Assembly (NCBI GenBank): GCA_028708845.1
Contig: JAQVXZ010000009.1
Location: forward strand, 1 to 64,000
Direction of reading: 5' to 3'
DNA from: Bacteroidales bacterium
Lineage (GTDB): Bacteria > Bacteroidota > Bacteroidia > Bacteroidales > P3
DNA length: 64,000 nt
Notes under the pieces: generated by a model
What the model saw: only the letters and a program-made list of their open reading frames with translations
Told to the model about the DNA's origin: nothing
Database searches by the model: none
Shown here: positions 32,642 to 41,757 of the stretch, in pieces
Numbering within the stretch: position 1 is the stretch's first letter
Layout of the letters: the number at the start of each line of letters is the position of its first letter
Made by a program: the position numbers and the translations under genes

Positions 32642-32995
32642 AATATTTAAATTGTTTTTGATAATCTCTACTCTATTTTGGATTTTCGAGCTTCTCCATT
32701 AATTAACTAAGAGCAAAAGTAATCAAATTTATAATAATAATAATACTTTTTCGCATATTTTTAACTACAAAACATATTTTAACACTGTTTTTCAAGTGTT
32801 AAGCTAACATAATAATTTTCCATTTAAGTGGAAAAAGCATCATTTAAACATAAAGAATACGCTTTTAAGATTAATTATAAGACTATTGATTACCTTTCTA
32901 ATAGCATATTAAAGTAAAATTATCCCTCAAAACCTGCTTTTCGTTTAATTATATTGTATTTTTGCACTTTATAATCTCAGATTAACGAAAACATT
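32642..32995. other. Divergent intergenic region before sufB
   Basis: No gene or RNA is recognised. It is AT-rich. The plus-strand -7 element of sufB is at 32957-32964; the minus strand must hold the promoter of lipoprotein B, but no exact TAnnTTTG match was pinned down. Confidence 0.5.
32957..32964 (+). promoter_or_regulatory. -7 promoter element of the sufB operon
   Basis: TATTTTTG, an exact TAnnTTTG match, about 32 bases upstream of the start codon at 32996. Confidence 0.6.
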
Positions 32996-34432
32996 ATGGA
33001 AAAAGAGAATAATTTAATAGAAGATATTACTAATAGTGAATATAAATATGGCTTTGTTACCGATATAGAAACAGATGTAATTGCAAAAGGATTAAGCGAA
33101 GATGTAGTTAGATTTATATCGAAAATGAAGAAAGAGCCTCAGTGGCTATTAGATTTTAGATTAAAGGCATATAATAAATGGCTAACAATGAAAATGCCTA
33201 CCTGGGCTCACTTAACAATACCAGAAATAGACTTCCAAGATGTTATATACTATGCAGCTCCTAAACAAAACCTTGATAGTGGTCAGGTTGATGCAGAACT
33301 AGTTGACACTTTTAAACGTCTAGGAATTGATTTAAATGACGAAAAACAAATGAGCGGCGTTGCTGTCGATGCTGTTATGGATAGCGTTTCAGTAAAAACA
33401 ACATTCTCAGAAGCTCTTTCAAAACAAGGAATAATATTTTGTTCTTTTAGTGATGCTGTTCAAAACCACCCTGAACTTGTTCAAAAACATATGGGCTCAG
33501 TAGTTCCTGCTGGAGACAATTACTTTGCTGCTCTAAATTCAGCAGTCTTTAGTGATGGTTCTTTTTGCTATATTCCAAAAGGTGTTAAATGCCCTATAGA
33601 GCTTTCAACCTATTTTAGAATCAATGCAGAGAACTCTGGACAATTTGAAAGGACATTAATAATAGCAGATGAAGAAGCCTATGTATCATATATGGAAGGA
33701 TGCACAGCTCCAAAAAGAGACAATAACCAACTCCATGCAGCAATTGTTGAGATTGTAGTTATGAAAGATGCAGAGGTAAAGTATTCAACTGTTCAAAACT
33801 GGTATCCAGGAGACAAAGACGGTAATGGAGGTATTTATAATTTTGTTACCAAGAGAGCAATTTGCAAGGGTAATAACTCAAAGATATCTTGGACTCAAGT
33901 TGAAACAGGATCAGCAATAACTTGGAAGTACCCAAGCTGTATCTTAAAAGGAGATAATTCAATAGGTGAATTCTATTCAGTTGCAGTAACCAATAACCAC
34001 CAACAAGCCGACACAGGAACAAAAATGATTCATATTGGTCAAAACACAAAGAGTACAATAATATCAAAAGGTATTTCAGCAGGTAAGAGCCAAAACGCAT
34101 ATAGAGGATTAGTTAGAATTACTAAAGGAGCTACAAACTCTCGAAACTATTCTCAATGTGACTCCCTACTTCTTGGAGACAAATGTGGAGCACATACATT
34201 CCCATACATTGAAACCGACAACCATACCTCTATTGTTGAACACGAAGCAACAACATCCAAAATATCAGAAGATCAATTGTTTTATTGCCGCCAAAGAGGT
34301 ATATCTCAAGAAGGAGCAATTGGATTAATTGTTAATGGATATGCAAAAGAAGTTTTAAATAAGCTACCAATGGAATTTGCAGTTGAGGCACAAAAATTAT
34401 TAAATATAAGTTTAGAAGGAAGCGTAGGATAA
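32996..34432 (+). CDS. sufB: Fe-S cluster assembly scaffold SufB
   Basis: Scaffold subunit of the SUF iron-sulfur assembly machinery in the cytoplasm. The 478 residues show the SufB hallmarks [60 protein letters not shown] and a C-terminal [20 protein letters not shown] segment. Length is typical. The expected partners sufC, sufD and sufS do not follow; instead a glycosyltransferase begins 6 bases on. Either the suf genes are split in this organism or the others lie elsewhere. Confidence 0.97.
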   Translation: MEKENNLIEDITNSEYKYGFVTDIETDVIAKGLSEDVVRFISKMKKEPQWLLDFRLKAYNKWLTMKMPTWAHLTIPEIDFQDVIYYAAPKQNLDSGQVDAELVDTFKRLGIDLNDEKQMSGVAVDAVMDSVSVKTTFSEALSKQGIIFCSFSDAVQNHPELVQKHMGSVVPAGDNYFAALNSAVFSDGSFCYIPKGVKCPIELSTYFRINAENSGQFERTLIIADEEAYVSYMEGCTAPKRDNNQLHAAIVEIVVMKDAEVKYSTVQNWYPGDKDGNGGIYNFVTKRAICKGNNSKISWTQVETGSAITWKYPSCILKGDNSIGEFYSVAVTNNHQQADTGTKMIHIGQNTKSTIISKGISAGKSQNAYRGLVRITKGATNSRNYSQCDSLLLGDKCGAHTFPYIETDNHTSIVEHEATTSKISEDQLFYCRQRGISQEGAIGLIVNGYAKEVLNKLPMEFAVEAQKLLNISLEGSVG

Positions 34433-34437
34433 CAAAA

Positions 34438-35451
34438 ATGGACAATCACCCCAAAATCTTAATTATTCGTCTTAGTTCAATTGGAGACATTGTTTTGACA
34501 ACTCCAATATTGCGTTGTATAAAAAAACAAATGCCAAATGCTAAAATACATTATTTAGTTAAGGTAAGCAATGCAATTATACTAAGTAATAACCCTTATG
34601 TTGATAAAACAATTTACTATTCTAATTCTATTTCAGAAACAATAAAGAAGCTGAAGGAGGAAAACTACGATTATATTATTGATCTTCACAATCAACTTAG
34701 GTCATTCTTAATACGCTTAAGGCTACACAAACCATCAAAAGTATTAAACTCAATAAGGTTTAAGAAATGGCTTTTGGTGAAATGGAAAATCAATAAAATG
34801 CCAAACAAACATATTGTTGATAGGTATTTTGATGTTGTAAAAAGCCTTGGAGTAGTTAATGATAATGAGGGACTAGATTATTTCCTTAGCGAAGAAGACT
34901 ATATTTCACCCGATGCTCTGCCACTAAGTTTTCAAGAAGGATATATTGCTATTGTTGTTGGAAGCAAGCATAATACCAAGCAAATGCCAACCGACATGCT
35001 AATTGAACTTTGTGAGGGAATAGACAAACCAATAGTACTTCTTGGTGATAAGGACGATAGAAAAAAAGCAATAACAATTGAAAACACAGTTGGGGCAAAA
35101 GTATTTAATGCATGCGGAGCCTATAACCTCAATCAAACATCTTCTCTCATTAAGAATTCATACGGAGTCATCACCCCCGATACAGGCCTTATGCATATTA
35201 GTGCAGCCCTAAACAAAAACATTATTAGCGTTTGGGGAAATACAGTTCCAGAATTTGGAATGTACCCTTATATGGCTGAAGACTCAAAAGCTGAGGTGCA
35301 TATTTTTGAAGAAAAAAACTTGAATTGCCGTCCTTGTCACAAACATGGCTATGCTAAATGTCCTAAAACACATTTCAAATGCATTAGAAATCTTAGTGTT
35401 GATGCTATGGTTGAAATTGCAAACTCTTGGACAGACAACGGCAAAAGCTGA
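34438..35451 (+). CDS. Glycosyltransferase family 9 (heptosyltransferase-like)
   Basis: 337 residues of the GT9 (GT-B) fold. The N-terminus ILIIRLSSIGDIVLTTPILRCIK is the classic heptosyltransferase opening, and the C-terminal nucleotide-sugar domain has VIVLLGDKDD-like and YGVITPDTGLMHISAALNK segments, the TxxHxA-type pocket. GT9 enzymes add heptose or related sugars to lipopolysaccharide core on the inner membrane. The C-terminus has CRPCHKHGYAKC, with several cysteines, as in many members. It is 6 bases downstream of sufB, so co-transcription is likely though function differs. Confidence 0.9.
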   Translation: MDNHPKILIIRLSSIGDIVLTTPILRCIKKQMPNAKIHYLVKVSNAIILSNNPYVDKTIYYSNSISETIKKLKEENYDYIIDLHNQLRSFLIRLRLHKPSKVLNSIRFKKWLLVKWKINKMPNKHIVDRYFDVVKSLGVVNDNEGLDYFLSEEDYISPDALPLSFQEGYIAIVVGSKHNTKQMPTDMLIELCEGIDKPIVLLGDKDDRKKAITIENTVGAKVFNACGAYNLNQTSSLIKNSYGVITPDTGLMHISAALNKNIISVWGNTVPEFGMYPYMAEDSKAEVHIFEEKNLNCRPCHKHGYAKCPKTHFKCIRNLSVDAMVEIANSWTDNGKS

Positions 35452-35479
35452 TTGACTAGAAGACTTAGAACAAAGACTT

Positions 35480-36268
35480 ATGGAAAAAGACATTAGACGC
35501 AAAGAAACCCTAGAGAGTTTCTCTAAACTCCTATCCATTATGGATGAACTTAGAGAAAAATGCCCTTGGGATAAGAAACAAACCTTCGAAACCCTACGCC
35601 ACCTAACAATTGAAGAGACATACGAGCTAGCAGATGCAATAATTGAAAATGATAGCGAAGAAATCAAAAAAGAAGTCGGCGATTTACTACTACATATTGT
35701 CTTCTATGCAAAGATAGGTTCTGAAAACAATCAATTTGATATGAAAGATATAATTGATAGTTTAAGTGAAAAACTAATCCGTCGCCATCCTCATATCTAT
35801 TCTGACACAGTGGCTGATGATGCTAAGCAAGTTTCTGAAAACTGGGAGCAAATCAAACTAAGGGAAGGAAGAAAATCAACCCTAGAAGGAGTTCCAAAAA
35901 CACTGCCAGCACTTGTTAAGGCATATAGAATACAAGACAAAGCAAGAGGAGTTGGCTTTGACTGGGATAATATTGAACAAGTTTGGGATAAGGTTGAGGA
36001 AGAGATACAGGAAATGAAATTTGAGATAAAACAAGGCAATAAAGACAAGATAGAACAAGAATTTGGCGACACATTATTTGCCCTTATAAACTATTCTCGC
36101 TTTATTGACGTTAATCCAGAGACAGCATTAGAAAGAACAAATAAGAAATTTATAAATCGTTTTCAATTTATCGAACAAGAGGTCTTGAAACAAAACAAAG
36201 ATATGAGGGAAATGACGCTTTCGGACTTGGATAAAATATGGAACAAAGCTAAAAAACTAGAATTATGA
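35480..36268 (+). CDS. mazG: Nucleoside triphosphate pyrophosphohydrolase MazG
   Basis: Hydrolyses NTPs and dNTPs to monophosphate and PPi, limiting mutagenic or stress nucleotides. The 262 residues contain two MazG domains: the first with CPWDKKQTFETLRHLTIEETYEL and EIKKEVGDLLLHIVFYA, the second with EEEIQEMKFEIKQGNKDK and EQEFGDTLFALINYSRF. The metal-binding EExxE/ExxD pattern is visible in both. Its end overlaps the MBL hydrolase start by four bases (ATGA), so the two are coupled. Confidence 0.95.
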   Translation: MEKDIRRKETLESFSKLLSIMDELREKCPWDKKQTFETLRHLTIEETYELADAIIENDSEEIKKEVGDLLLHIVFYAKIGSENNQFDMKDIIDSLSEKLIRRHPHIYSDTVADDAKQVSENWEQIKLREGRKSTLEGVPKTLPALVKAYRIQDKARGVGFDWDNIEQVWDKVEEEIQEMKFEIKQGNKDKIEQEFGDTLFALINYSRFIDVNPETALERTNKKFINRFQFIEQEVLKQNKDMREMTLSDLDKIWNKAKKLEL

Positions 36269-36900
36269 CAAGCGTACTAACATTTAACCATTTTGAGGTT
36301 AATTGCAGTGTAATATTCGACCAAACAAAAGAATGTGTTTTGGTTGATGTTGGCTGCCAGAGTGAAGCAGAAAGAAAAGAACTACTTGATTTTATTCAAA
36401 AAAACGAATTAGTAGTTAAACACATACTCCTTACCCATGCACATATTGACCACGTTTGTGGATCAGGCTGGATAACAAAGGAATTTAATCTTCCCTTAGA
36501 GCTTCATAAAGACGGCGATAAAATGATTGGACTTCTTGATGCTCAAGCAGAAATGATGGGTTTCAATATTGAAGGCATGGAAGATGTAAAATTCAAATAC
36601 ATTGATAAAAACGATAAAATAAAATACGGCAACAGTGAACTTATTATTCTTGAAACACCAGGGCATTGTGCAGGTAGTCTTTGTTTTTATAATGAAAAAG
36701 AAAGATTTGTTGTCGTTGGCGATGTTTTATTCCAAAACTCAATAGGTAGAACAGACCTTCCGACAGGGAACTTCGACACCCTAATGAAGAGCATAAAGGA
36801 AAATCTTTTCACCCTACCAGACACAACCGTTGTTATCTCAGGACATGGTCCAGCAACAAAGATAGGCTACGAAAAAGAGAATAATCCTTTTATCAATTAG
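36265..36900 (+). CDS. MBL-fold metallohydrolase (glyoxalase II-like)
   Basis: 211 residues of the metallo-beta-lactamase fold. The HxHxDH metal motif is intact (LLTHAHIDHVCGSG), followed by TPGHCAGSLCFYNE, VVGDVLFQNSIGRTDLPTG and SGHGPATKIGYEKENNP. This pattern matches the short glyoxalase II/hydroxyacylglutathione hydrolase-like family, which lacks the C-terminal glutathione-binding domain, so the substrate is uncertain. It overlaps mazG by four bases and is the last gene of the sufB-GT9-mazG run. Confidence 0.9.
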   Translation: MTSVLTFNHFEVNCSVIFDQTKECVLVDVGCQSEAERKELLDFIQKNELVVKHILLTHAHIDHVCGSGWITKEFNLPLELHKDGDKMIGLLDAQAEMMGFNIEGMEDVKFKYIDKNDKIKYGNSELIILETPGHCAGSLCFYNEKERFVVVGDVLFQNSIGRTDLPTGNFDTLMKSIKENLFTLPDTTVVISGHGPATKIGYEKENNPFIN

Positions 36901-36977
36901 AAGATTTGCTTTTCTAAAACACTATTCTAAATTCTTATAACTGCATTATATTTTAGGGCATCAGCGTTTCGCCCCTA

Positions 36978-37160
36978 CAAATCTTTGTTTCAAACTTTTC
37001 TTTCTTTGTTTTGAACTCACGACATGGGTATGTCACACTCCCTCACATACCCATGTCGCACCTCGTGACATACCCATGTCAGAGAGTGTGACATGGGTAT
37101 GTCAGGAGTGTAATTCTTCGTTTCAAGAGTATAAGTCTTTGTTTCAAGAACTTAGAACGA
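36978..37160. repeat. Repeat cluster 4: AAACGAAG words around GACATGGGTATGTC hairpins
   Basis: Flanking words ATCTTTGTTTCA, TTCTTTGTTTTGA, TTCTTCGTTTCAAG, GTCTTTGTTTCAAG and AGAACGAAGAAA surround four copies of the palindrome-like GACATGGGTATGTC. These pair as two hairpins: 37020-37033 with 37045-37058 (14 bp), and 37066-37081 with 37089-37104 (16 bp). The cluster lies between the convergent MBL and beta-barrel genes. Confidence 0.8.
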
Positions 37161-37263
37161 AGAAAAAACACTATAAAATAGAGATTTTGACAAGGAAAAA
37201 CCTTGAAATAATGGGGTGGAAATAAGAGAAAATATGAGGAGGTTTAGGATGATTTTTATGAGT

Positions 37264-37878
37264 TTAGAACCTATATCCAAAGATAAATGCCATATAGTTG
37301 TGGCGCTGATTATTTTGTTCTTTAAGGCTTATATCATAAATTTCTGCATCACCACTTCTTATGCTATACAAGGAATAATTATAAGTCCAGGTTAAACTAA
37401 ATTTTTCAGAGAAGAAATAAGTCATTCCAGCTTGTCCAATAACTCCAAATCTTCTAAATGCAGGTGCTTCATTGGGGATTTGCTCAATGCCTGTTGGGGT
37501 ATATTCTTTTGAGGTTAATAGTACATTGGGAGTAAGTCCTATTCGAAAATGAAGGGTTTCAAATAGTTTATAAATATAGTTTAGACTTATATCAATATTT
37601 GTGGTACTTACCTGCCAAAGGTTGGGGTCTGTGCTCTTTGGACTTGTCTTGCTGCCTTTCATTGAATAGAGGATTTCGGCCTGGTAACGAGAGAGTTTGC
37701 CAATATCACGATACACAAATAAACCTCCACTAAAACCTGCCTTATAGAAGCCAGACATTCTATCGCCATCAACTTGTGTGGCAAGGACACCTCCAAGCAA
37801 TCCTGCCTTAAACTCTTGAGAAAAGACAAAATAGGAAGATAGGATTAGGAAAGCAAAAATTACAATATATTTCTTCAT
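37264..37878 (-). CDS. PorT-family outer-membrane beta-barrel protein
   Basis: 204 residues with a signal peptide (IVIFAFLILSSYFVFSQ). The mature part (EFKAGLLGGVLATQVDGD; FSGGLFVYRDI; AEILYSMKGSK; VIGQAGMTYFFSEKFSLTWTYNYSL; YMAFIFGYRF) has the alternating strands and closing aromatic of the eight-stranded PorT-like barrels. YFxxGxxGGxxxxQVDGD is a common motif in this family. PorT itself belongs to T9SS, but many paralogues exist and this one cannot be assigned to secretion. It is monocistronic. Confidence 0.82.
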   Translation of the reverse strand: MKKYIVIFAFLILSSYFVFSQEFKAGLLGGVLATQVDGDRMSGFYKAGFSGGLFVYRDIGKLSRYQAEILYSMKGSKTSPKSTDPNLWQVSTTNIDISLNYIYKLFETLHFRIGLTPNVLLTSKEYTPTGIEQIPNEAPAFRRFGVIGQAGMTYFFSEKFSLTWTYNYSLYSIRSGDAEIYDISLKEQNNQRHNYMAFIFGYRF

Positions 37879-38119
37879 AGGGCTTGATTTACTTCTTTGA
37901 TTAGTTTTACAAAGTAAATAATAATAATTCGATAATCAAAAAGAAATCAAAGTTATTTGAAATAAGCAAGGTTTATTTTCGAGTTTATGGGCTAAAATTA
38001 AGCATGAATTTGCTATAATCTCACAAAACTAAGTTTGAGTCTGGGTTTAATTTGTTCAAGTATTTATTAATCATCTAATCAAAGTATAGATTTTTATTAG
38101 ATTATATCTATTAATTTTG

Positions 38120-38127
38120 TATCTTTG
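38120..38127 (+). promoter_or_regulatory. -7 promoter element of the acyltransferase operon
   Basis: TATCTTTG, an exact TAnnTTTG match. A frame opening from a TTG at 38117 overlaps it, so translation is placed at the ATG at 38150. Confidence 0.6.
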
Positions 38128-38149
38128 CTCATATATTTTGCCATTAATA

Positions 38150-39049
38150 ATGAATAAAGAGATTACAAATCAGGACAATAAGGACAGTTCACAAATCACT
38201 GAGCAATATATATCTTTAAAACGAATACTAGCGAGTAAAAACAAGAATGCACTTAAGTATATTCCTAAGCCTCTTCTTAAATGGTTCGAAAAGATTATTC
38301 ATCTTGAGAGGATAAACCGAACTATTTATCAGTATCGTGACTATAAGGGAGTGAGTTTTGCAACTTGTGTTTTAGAAGATATTAAGGTTGATGTGGAAGT
38401 TGTGAACCCTGAAAACATTCCAAAGACTGGAAGACCCTTAGTTATTAGCAATCATCCTCTTGGAGGAATTGATGGAATGGCTTTGATTTCTGAGGTTGGG
38501 AAATTCCGCTCGGATATTGTTTTCCCTGTTAATGATATTCTTTGCAAGCTACCTGGCTTAAAGGATGTTTTTATTCCTGTAAATAAATATGGACGCAATA
38601 ACGAAAACCACAAAATTCTTGAAGATGCATTTGCAAGTGATAGTTGCATGATGTTCTTTCCTGCCGGCATGGTATCGAGGAAACATAATAATATTATTCG
38701 TGACCTAGATTGGAAGAAGTCTTTTATCAAGAAATCAATAGAATATAACCGTGATATTATCCCTGTTTATACTGATGCAAGGAATTCTAATTTCTTTTAT
38801 AGGTTTTCTAATATAAGAAAGAAGATAGGGATGAAGTTTAATATTGAACTAATATTCCTTCCTGATGAAATGTTTAAGCAAAAGGGAAAGAAGATAAGGC
38901 TTATATTTGGTAAGCCAATCCCTTTTGAGACATTCGACAAGAGGTTTTCCCAAAAACAGTGGGCAGATATCTTAAAAGAATTTGTTTATTCCTTAGCCAA
39001 AGACCCTAAGGCAGAATTTAAAGTTGAGAACTATATAAAAAACCAATAG
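38150..39049 (+). CDS. Lysophospholipid acyltransferase family protein (GlsA-like)
   Basis: 299 residues of the PlsC-type fold. The catalytic motif HPLGGIDG (SNHPLGGIDGMAL) is the NHxxxxD motif with its histidine and aspartate; FFPAGMVSRKHNN is the second acyl-binding motif. It carries no membrane helix, unlike many PlsC enzymes. Four bases on is a GNAT N-acyltransferase-like gene. In Bacteroides, an adjoining pair of this kind (glsA O-acyltransferase and glsB N-acyltransferase) makes glycine lipids; the pairing here is an inference from neighbourhood and motif. The start at 38150 follows the promoter at 38120-38127. Confidence 0.85.
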   Translation: MNKEITNQDNKDSSQITEQYISLKRILASKNKNALKYIPKPLLKWFEKIIHLERINRTIYQYRDYKGVSFATCVLEDIKVDVEVVNPENIPKTGRPLVISNHPLGGIDGMALISEVGKFRSDIVFPVNDILCKLPGLKDVFIPVNKYGRNNENHKILEDAFASDSCMMFFPAGMVSRKHNNIIRDLDWKKSFIKKSIEYNRDIIPVYTDARNSNFFYRFSNIRKKIGMKFNIELIFLPDEMFKQKGKKIRLIFGKPIPFETFDKRFSQKQWADILKEFVYSLAKDPKAEFKVENYIKNQ

Positions 39050-39052
39050 AAA

Positions 39053-39982
39053 ATGGACACATCTTATGTTATCCCACAAGTGGATAAAGAGCTAATCAAG
39101 GAAGAACTTACTAAAGATATATTCTTTCGTAAGACAAATAAAGGAGGAAGGGATATATATATCACTACTGCTCATCAGTCTCCAAACATTATGCGAGAAA
39201 TAGGACGTTTGAGAGAGATTAGCTTTGGAGCCGAGGGTGGTGGTAGCGGAAAGGACTGTGATATTGATGAATTTGATATTGCACCAGAGCCACATTGCTA
39301 CAAACAATTATTTGTTTGGGACCCTGTGGATGAAGAGATAATTGGAGGATATAGATATATATTAGGAAATGATATCTTTATTGAATCAAGTGGAGAGTTA
39401 TTAAGTGCAACAGCAGGGCTTTTCTATTTTACAGATATCTTCAAAGAAAACTACTTAGCAAACACTCTCGAACTTGGACGTTCATTTGTTCGCCCCGACT
39501 ACCAACCAACTCATAGCTTAAGAAAGGGTATGTTCTCTTTAGATAACCTCTGGGATGGACTTGGAGCAATGGCAAAGACTCATCCTGAGATTAAGTATTT
39601 CTTTGGCAAGATAACAATGTATCCATCCTTAGACACTAAGGCAAGAGATTATATTCTGTATTTCTATAAGAAACACTTCCCAGACAATGAAGGAATGGTT
39701 TATCCTAAAGAGCCTGTTGAAATTGAGACAGACTATAACGAACTAGTTAAGCTATTCAATGGAAGAAGCTATAAAGAAGATTACCTAATTTTGGTTAAGG
39801 CAATTAGAGAAAGAAATGAACACTTACCACCACTTGTGAATGCTTATATGAACCTTTCTTCAACAATGAAATCATTTGGAACATCAGTTAACACACATTT
39901 TAGCAATGTTGAGGAAACTGGCATTTTAGTTACCATTGATGATATTTATCCTGACAAGAAGCAGCGTTATATGCACTATTAA
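39053..39982 (+). CDS. GNAT-type N-acyltransferase (OlsB/GlsB-like)
   Basis: 309 residues of the OlsB/hemolysin-like GNAT family. Motifs seen are IMREIGRLREISFGAEGGGSG, YKQLFVWDPVDEEIIGGYRY, LGRSFVRPDYQP and LWDGLGAMAKTHPEIKYFFGKI. OlsB proteins N-acylate an amino acid with a 3-hydroxyacyl chain, giving lyso-ornithine or lyso-glycine lipid. With the PlsC-like gene four bases upstream this forms a likely two-step aminolipid pathway on the inner membrane. The amino acid used cannot be told from sequence. Confidence 0.88.
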   Translation: MDTSYVIPQVDKELIKEELTKDIFFRKTNKGGRDIYITTAHQSPNIMREIGRLREISFGAEGGGSGKDCDIDEFDIAPEPHCYKQLFVWDPVDEEIIGGYRYILGNDIFIESSGELLSATAGLFYFTDIFKENYLANTLELGRSFVRPDYQPTHSLRKGMFSLDNLWDGLGAMAKTHPEIKYFFGKITMYPSLDTKARDYILYFYKKHFPDNEGMVYPKEPVEIETDYNELVKLFNGRSYKEDYLILVKAIRERNEHLPPLVNAYMNLSSTMKSFGTSVNTHFSNVEETGILVTIDDIYPDKKQRYMHY

Positions 39983-40003
39983 TTTAAAAAGAAAAGACCT
40001 CAT

Positions 40004-40618
40004 ATGCAAATTAAAACAGCTGAGTTTATTGTAAGTAACTCCGATCACAAACTATGCCCCCCACCAGATAAGGCAGAAATAGCTTTTATTGGAAGGAGTA
40101 ATGTTGGTAAGAGTTCTCTTATTAATATGCTCACAAATAAAAAGAACCTTGCTAAAACAAGTTCTACACCTGGGAAGACCCAGCTAATTAACCATTTTGA
40201 GATTAATGGTAATTGGTATTTGGTTGACCTTCCTGGTTATGGATATGCTGTAACATCAAAGAAGAATAGAGCAACATGGGGTAAGATGATTTCAAATTAT
40301 ATACTACAAAGAGAAAGTCTAATATCAATCTTTGTACTTGTTGATTCAAGAATTTCACCACAGAAGATAGACTTAGAGTTTCTTAGTTTCTTAGGCGAAA
40401 ATGGAATACCTTTTTCAATTATCTTTACAAAGATAGATAAGCAAACACCAAGAATAACTCAGAAAAACATAGATGAGTTTATTAAAGCCCTACAAAAAGA
40501 TTGGGTTGAACTACCAAAATACTTTACCTCCTCAGCAATTAGCAAGATAGGACAAGAAGAAATCCTTACAGAAATAGAAGACCTATTAACATATTTCAAA
40601 CCAGAAGAAAAAGAATAA
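40004..40618 (+). CDS. engB: Ribosome biogenesis GTP-binding protein EngB
   Basis: GTPase that assists late 50S ribosomal subunit assembly. The 204 residues hold G1 GRSNVGKSSL, the switch I region KTSSTPGKTQLIN, G3 DLPGYGYAV, G4 TKIDK and G5 SSAIS. It is 22 bases after the acyltransferase and 7 before pfkA, in one co-directional run with mixed housekeeping functions. Length and motifs are normal. Confidence 0.96.
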   Translation: MQIKTAEFIVSNSDHKLCPPPDKAEIAFIGRSNVGKSSLINMLTNKKNLAKTSSTPGKTQLINHFEINGNWYLVDLPGYGYAVTSKKNRATWGKMISNYILQRESLISIFVLVDSRISPQKIDLEFLSFLGENGIPFSIIFTKIDKQTPRITQKNIDEFIKALQKDWVELPKYFTSSAISKIGQEEILTEIEDLLTYFKPEEKE

Positions 40619-40624
40619 CGGACG

Positions 40625-41719
40625 ATGAAAAGACTTATGGTTCTTACAGGGGGAGGCGATTGTCCAGGATTAAATGCTGTGATAAGGGCAATTGTTAAGA
40701 GAGCCTCACAAGAAAAAGATTGGGAAGTTATTGGTTGCATAGAATCATTTAATGGAGTGTTGAAAGAACCAACTGAAATTGTTGTCTTAGACCCAGCAAG
40801 TGTTTCTGGAATAATAGTTAAGGGTGGAACAATATTAGGTACAACAAATAAGGGAGGTCCCTTTGCTTGGCCAATAAAGAATAATGACAATACATATAGT
40901 TATGTTGATAGGTCTGATGAAATGATTAGGAAACTACAAATCCTTGGCGTTGATGCAGTAATTAATATTGGAGGAGATGGTTCTCAAAGAATTTCACAAG
41001 CTTTATTTGAAAAAGGATTAAATATCATTGGAGTTCCAAAGACAATTGATAACGATCTTTCAGCAACTGACTTTACTTTTGGATTTCAAACAGCAGTTCA
41101 AACAGTAACAGAGGCAATTGATAAGCTTGTAACAACAGCCACAAGTCATAATAGAGTTTTCATAATGGAAGTTATGGGAAGAGATGCAGGTTGGATAGCT
41201 CTCCATAGTGCAATTGCAGGGGGTGCTGATGTTTGCATTATTCCAGAGATGCCTTATAAGATTGAAAAGATAAAAGAAAAGATAGATTCAAGATATAATA
41301 AAGGTAAAGGATTTTGTATAATTATTGTTGCCGAGGGTGCTCATTCAGCCACTCAAGGTAAGATAAGCAAAATATCATCTGAGATTGGATACACTAATGA
41401 TAACCTTGGCGGTATAGGTAATGTACTTATGCAAGAGCTTAAAGATGCAGGAGTTGAACACGATATAAGGCTAACTGTCTTAGGACATATTCAAAGAGGA
41501 GGAACACCAACTGCTTATGATAGAATTTTGGCTTCAGAGTTTGGAGTCAAGGCTTTTGAACTTGTTTTGGAAGGAAAGTTTGGAGAAATGGTTGCTTACC
41601 GTCATCCAGAAATAGTTAGTGTTAGCATAGGTAAAGCAATTAGCAAACCTCATCTTGTTTCCCCTAGCTCAAGAATGGTTAAGACAGCCAAAGGATTAGA
41701 TATTGAATTTGGTAATTAA
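40625..41719 (+). CDS. pfkA: 6-phosphofructokinase, mixed ATP/PPi-type signature
   Basis: Phosphorylates fructose 6-phosphate in glycolysis. The 364 residues have GGGDCPGLNAVIR at the N-terminus, GGDGS at 116-120 and PKTIDND at 138-144. The glycine at the GGDG position (E. coli G104) is the ATP-type residue, whereas lysine 139 (E. coli G124 equivalent) is typical of PPi-dependent or group III enzymes. The phosphoryl donor is therefore uncertain. VMGRDAGWIAL and the C-terminal LGHIQRGG are present. Seven bases separate it from engB. Confidence 0.93.
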   Translation: MKRLMVLTGGGDCPGLNAVIRAIVKRASQEKDWEVIGCIESFNGVLKEPTEIVVLDPASVSGIIVKGGTILGTTNKGGPFAWPIKNNDNTYSYVDRSDEMIRKLQILGVDAVINIGGDGSQRISQALFEKGLNIIGVPKTIDNDLSATDFTFGFQTAVQTVTEAIDKLVTTATSHNRVFIMEVMGRDAGWIALHSAIAGGADVCIIPEMPYKIEKIKEKIDSRYNKGKGFCIIIVAEGAHSATQGKISKISSEIGYTNDNLGGIGNVLMQELKDAGVEHDIRLTVLGHIQRGGTPTAYDRILASEFGVKAFELVLEGKFGEMVAYRHPEIVSVSIGKAISKPHLVSPSSRMVKTAKGLDIEFGN

Positions 41720-41757
41720 TATATAGATATAATAATTTTTTGATTAAAAGAGTGAAG

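Noticed and set aside
36978-37160. Possible CRISPR array
   Set aside because: Units are short palindromes of mixed orientation with no regular spacers, and no cas genes are present in the window.
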